Below, one piece after another: positions 62,646 to 64,000 of a DNA stretch of 64,000 bases; positions within the stretch are counted from its first letter, which is position 1, and the number at the start of each line of letters is the position of its first letter. The stretch covers positions 372,001 to 436,000 of the forward strand of contig NZ_JAGXBY010000002.1 in the NCBI RefSeq assembly GCF_018310345.1. The letters are read 5' to 3'. Under the pieces are notes generated by a model. It saw only the letters and a list, made by a program, of their open reading frames with translations. It had not been told where the DNA came from and made no database searches. This DNA comes from Ornithinibacillus massiliensis (GTDB lineage: Bacteria; Bacillota; Bacilli; Bacillales; Amphibacillaceae). Position numbers and translations under genes: made by a program.

Positions 62646-63017
62646 ATATTTTAGTAATCTATATAATCTCTAATTTTCACATGACCAATATACTATCACT
62701 CCTTTTTTATGACAACGCTGAACCAAAAGTATTCATTGTTTATCAAGTAACATTAATATCTCTAATAGAAATTAATTGACAATTTAAGTCTGAATAACTT
62801 TAGCAAATCCATGACAGTGTAAAATATTGTAGAATTATGGGAGTTTTTTTACAACTTTCCGCTAGTTTAGTCGAAAACAATCGAATTTCTCTCTAAATAC
62901 GATTAAATACGACCAATTTTCCCAATACAAATTATATTTAAAATATAATAGAATGTAAAATATACAAAGTTTTCCAGTCAGCATAGATTCCATATATGAA
63001 GGGGGGGGAAGATTATA
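62646..63017. other. Leader region of the TOMM cluster
   Basis: About 370 bp of AT-rich DNA. TTGACA occurs at 62776-62781 without a well-spaced -10. TATAAT occurs at 62944-62949 without a clear -35, about 70 bp before the precursor gene. TACGATTAAATACGACCAAT at 62897-62916 contains a short direct repeat that could bind a regulator. A run of eight G (63001-63008) acts as the ribosome site. Confidence 0.45.
63001..63008 (+). promoter_or_regulatory. Poly-G Shine-Dalgarno of the peptide gene
   Basis: Eight consecutive G preceded by GAA, nine bases before ATG 63018. It works as a ribosome site and could also vary in length by slippage. Confidence 0.5.
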
Positions 63018-63191
63018 ATGCTAAATTTTTCTGTAGATTATCAGGCGGCTAGCACTAATCCTAATAAAGTGCAAAAGCCATCACCAATTGGCTGTGGTGG
63101 TGGTACAGGTTGTGGTAATAGCAGTTGTCGAGGCGGTATCGCATGTTGCTACCTTTGCTGTACATCTGATAATGATAATGGTGGTAATTAA
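63018..63191 (+). CDS. Cys/Gly-rich RiPP precursor peptide (TOMM-type)
   Basis: A 57-residue peptide. The leader MLNFSVDYQAASTNPNKVQK PSPIG precedes a core with seven cysteines and many Gly, Ser and Thr (CGGGTGCGNSSC, then RGGIACCYLCCTSDNDNGGN). Such residues are the substrates for thiazole/oxazole formation by YcaO cyclodehydratases. The gene is followed at once by an E1-like partner, which makes a linear azole-containing or thiazolyl-type product likely. The core does not show the CWSC repeats of sonorensin. It is too short for ordinary ORF filters. Confidence 0.8.
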   Translation: MLNFSVDYQAASTNPNKVQKPSPIGCGGGTGCGNSSCRGGIACCYLCCTSDNDNGGN

Positions 63192-63202
63192 GGACCCAAA
63201 AA

Positions 63203-63230
63203 TGGAGGAAGTAAAATTCTACTTCCTCCA
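63203..63230 (+). promoter_or_regulatory. Hairpin between precursor and enzyme genes
   Basis: TGGAGGAAGTA and TACTTCCTCCA form a perfect 11-bp stem with a six-base loop, without a T-run. It lies 11 bases after the peptide stop. Its likely effect is partial termination or mRNA stabilisation, giving more peptide than enzyme. Confidence 0.65.
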
Positions 63231-63253
63231 CCAAACAAAAAGGAGTGCGAAGG

Positions 63254-64000
63254 ATGTATCCAAAATTAAAAGCTTTTATCAATAAAAGGTTTATTGAAGA
63301 TAAAGTTTTTCTTTCCTCTTATGAAGAGAGGCTTATATTTTCTGGTGAATCATCGAAAGTTATATCTAAAATTGTGAGTGAAATGAATGGGGAAAATTCG
63401 TTGGAGCATTTAGCCCAAAAATTTGATTTAAGAGTAGATACTATTCAAGATTTAGTGAACTATTTGGAATCAAAAGATTATTTATATTTATCAGAAGATC
63501 CAATTAATGATGGTAAAGTGAATAATAACTTACTTAATAAGGTTATTGCAGATTATTTTAATATTGATAATAGTAACATAGAAATTATATTAAACAAAAG
63601 AATAGGAATCATTTCTTCTCCCTGCTCTTCAAGGTTAAGAGAATATATGATAGAAATGGGTTTTGTGCGTATAGACGTTATTCCTATTAGTGATATTACT
63701 GATAATATGGATCTAGTAATTGTAAACAAAGAAGACCATGATAAGCTTAACAAAGTAAACTCAATCTGCCTGGACAAAAAGGTACCTTGGCTAAAATACT
63801 CTACTGGAGTAAATAAGATAACTATAGGACCAATTTTTGAAACTCCAACAACTGCTTGTTATACCTGTTATATCAACAGAAAAGTCTCCAATGATAACTT
63901 CTATAACCCAAAAAATTTGGATAGAAAAGATTATTATTTAACTTTTCCTTCGACAGAATTCATATGCTTTGGATTAATAATCAATGAAATATATAAGTAT
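63254..64000 (+). CDS. E1-like cyclodehydratase-domain protein of a TOMM cluster (partial)
   Basis: 249 codons are present and the frame is open at the right edge. It begins MYPKLKAFINKRFIEDKVFL. A winged-helix-like region EEMNGENSLEHLAQKFDLRV-type (here SEMNGENSLEHLAQKFDLRV) near residue 50 resembles a RiPP recognition element. VPWLKYSTGVNKITIGPIFE then TPTTACYTCYINR near residue 190-210 is the hallmark of the bacteriocin cyclodehydratase (ocin-ThiF/TIGR03882-like) family. Such proteins bind the leader peptide and present it to YcaO. AAAGGAGTG lies nine bases before ATG. Confidence 0.82.
   Translation, partial: MYPKLKAFINKRFIEDKVFLSSYEERLIFSGESSKVISKIVSEMNGENSLEHLAQKFDLRVDTIQDLVNYLESKDYLYLSEDPINDGKVNNNLLNKVIADYFNIDNSNIEIILNKRIGIISSPCSSRLREYMIEMGFVRIDVIPISDITDNMDLVIVNKEDHDKLNKVNSICLDKKVPWLKYSTGVNKITIGPIFETPTTACYTCYINRKVSNDNFYNPKNLDRKDYYLTFPSTEFICFGLIINEIYKY

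Overview
The window is low-GC, Gram-positive chromosomal DNA from a Bacillaceae bacterium. Strong AGGAGG-type ribosome sites, frequent GTG/TTG starts and Bacillus-type housekeeping genes (sbcCD, yqfQ-like, fused msrAB, a yhfW-like Rieske flavoprotein, a SipS-type signal peptidase) point to an Oceanobacillus/Virgibacillus-like relative. The species cannot be fixed from the sequence alone.

Layout: (1) 1-10.4 kb is compact, conserved backbone. It holds the end of sbcD, then sbcC, a YqfQ-like gene, msrAB, a small DUF6501-type gene, an FMN reductase, a ferredoxin, acylphosphatase, the YhfW-like flavoprotein and modAB, separated by clear terminators. (2) 10.4-12.5 kb holds a full-length tyrosine recombinase that appears to start at CTG, a 34-bp perfect palindrome just upstream of it, a 650-bp gene-free stretch and a fragment of a second tyrosine recombinase. 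(3) 12.5-30.5 kb, continuing more sparsely to about 62 kb, is an accessory region. Nearly all genes are on the minus strand, mostly one per transcription unit: GNAT and nucleotidyltransferases, Nudix, HIT, VOC, methyltransferases, MepB and small membrane proteins. They are separated by a recurring intergenic repeat of about 110-140 bp. Its parts are a short core (plus strand, TTGCACCCGTTAG-like), a terminator-like hairpin, an AT-rich block containing ACATAATATTCC, and a second core copy (CCTGCCCCGTTAC-like). Many cassettes are decaying pseudogenes. The whole looks like an integron-like or cassette-type gene array next to a recombinase.

Larger systems inside the accessory region are: an ECF sigma factor with an LCP-domain membrane partner; a PadR/DUF1048/ABC exporter locus; an arsRBC operon; and a large BlaI-M56 metalloprotease-lipoprotein-ABC transporter operon (45-53.3 kb) with BlaI-like operator dyads. 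(4) A TnpB-only IS200/IS605-family element (55467-56956) interrupts a small membrane-protein gene. Its ends, target motif and guide can be read directly. (5) At the right edge, on the plus strand, a Cys/Gly-rich peptide gene is followed by the start of an E1-like cyclodehydratase-domain gene. This is the beginning of an azole-forming RiPP (TOMM) cluster that runs out of the window.

How it works together: the left backbone handles DNA-break processing and redox repair. The array supplies resistance and metabolic cassettes, each apparently with its own terminator and possibly its own promoter. The BlaI/M56/ABC operon and the ars operon are inducible defence modules. The TOMM locus would make a modified peptide.
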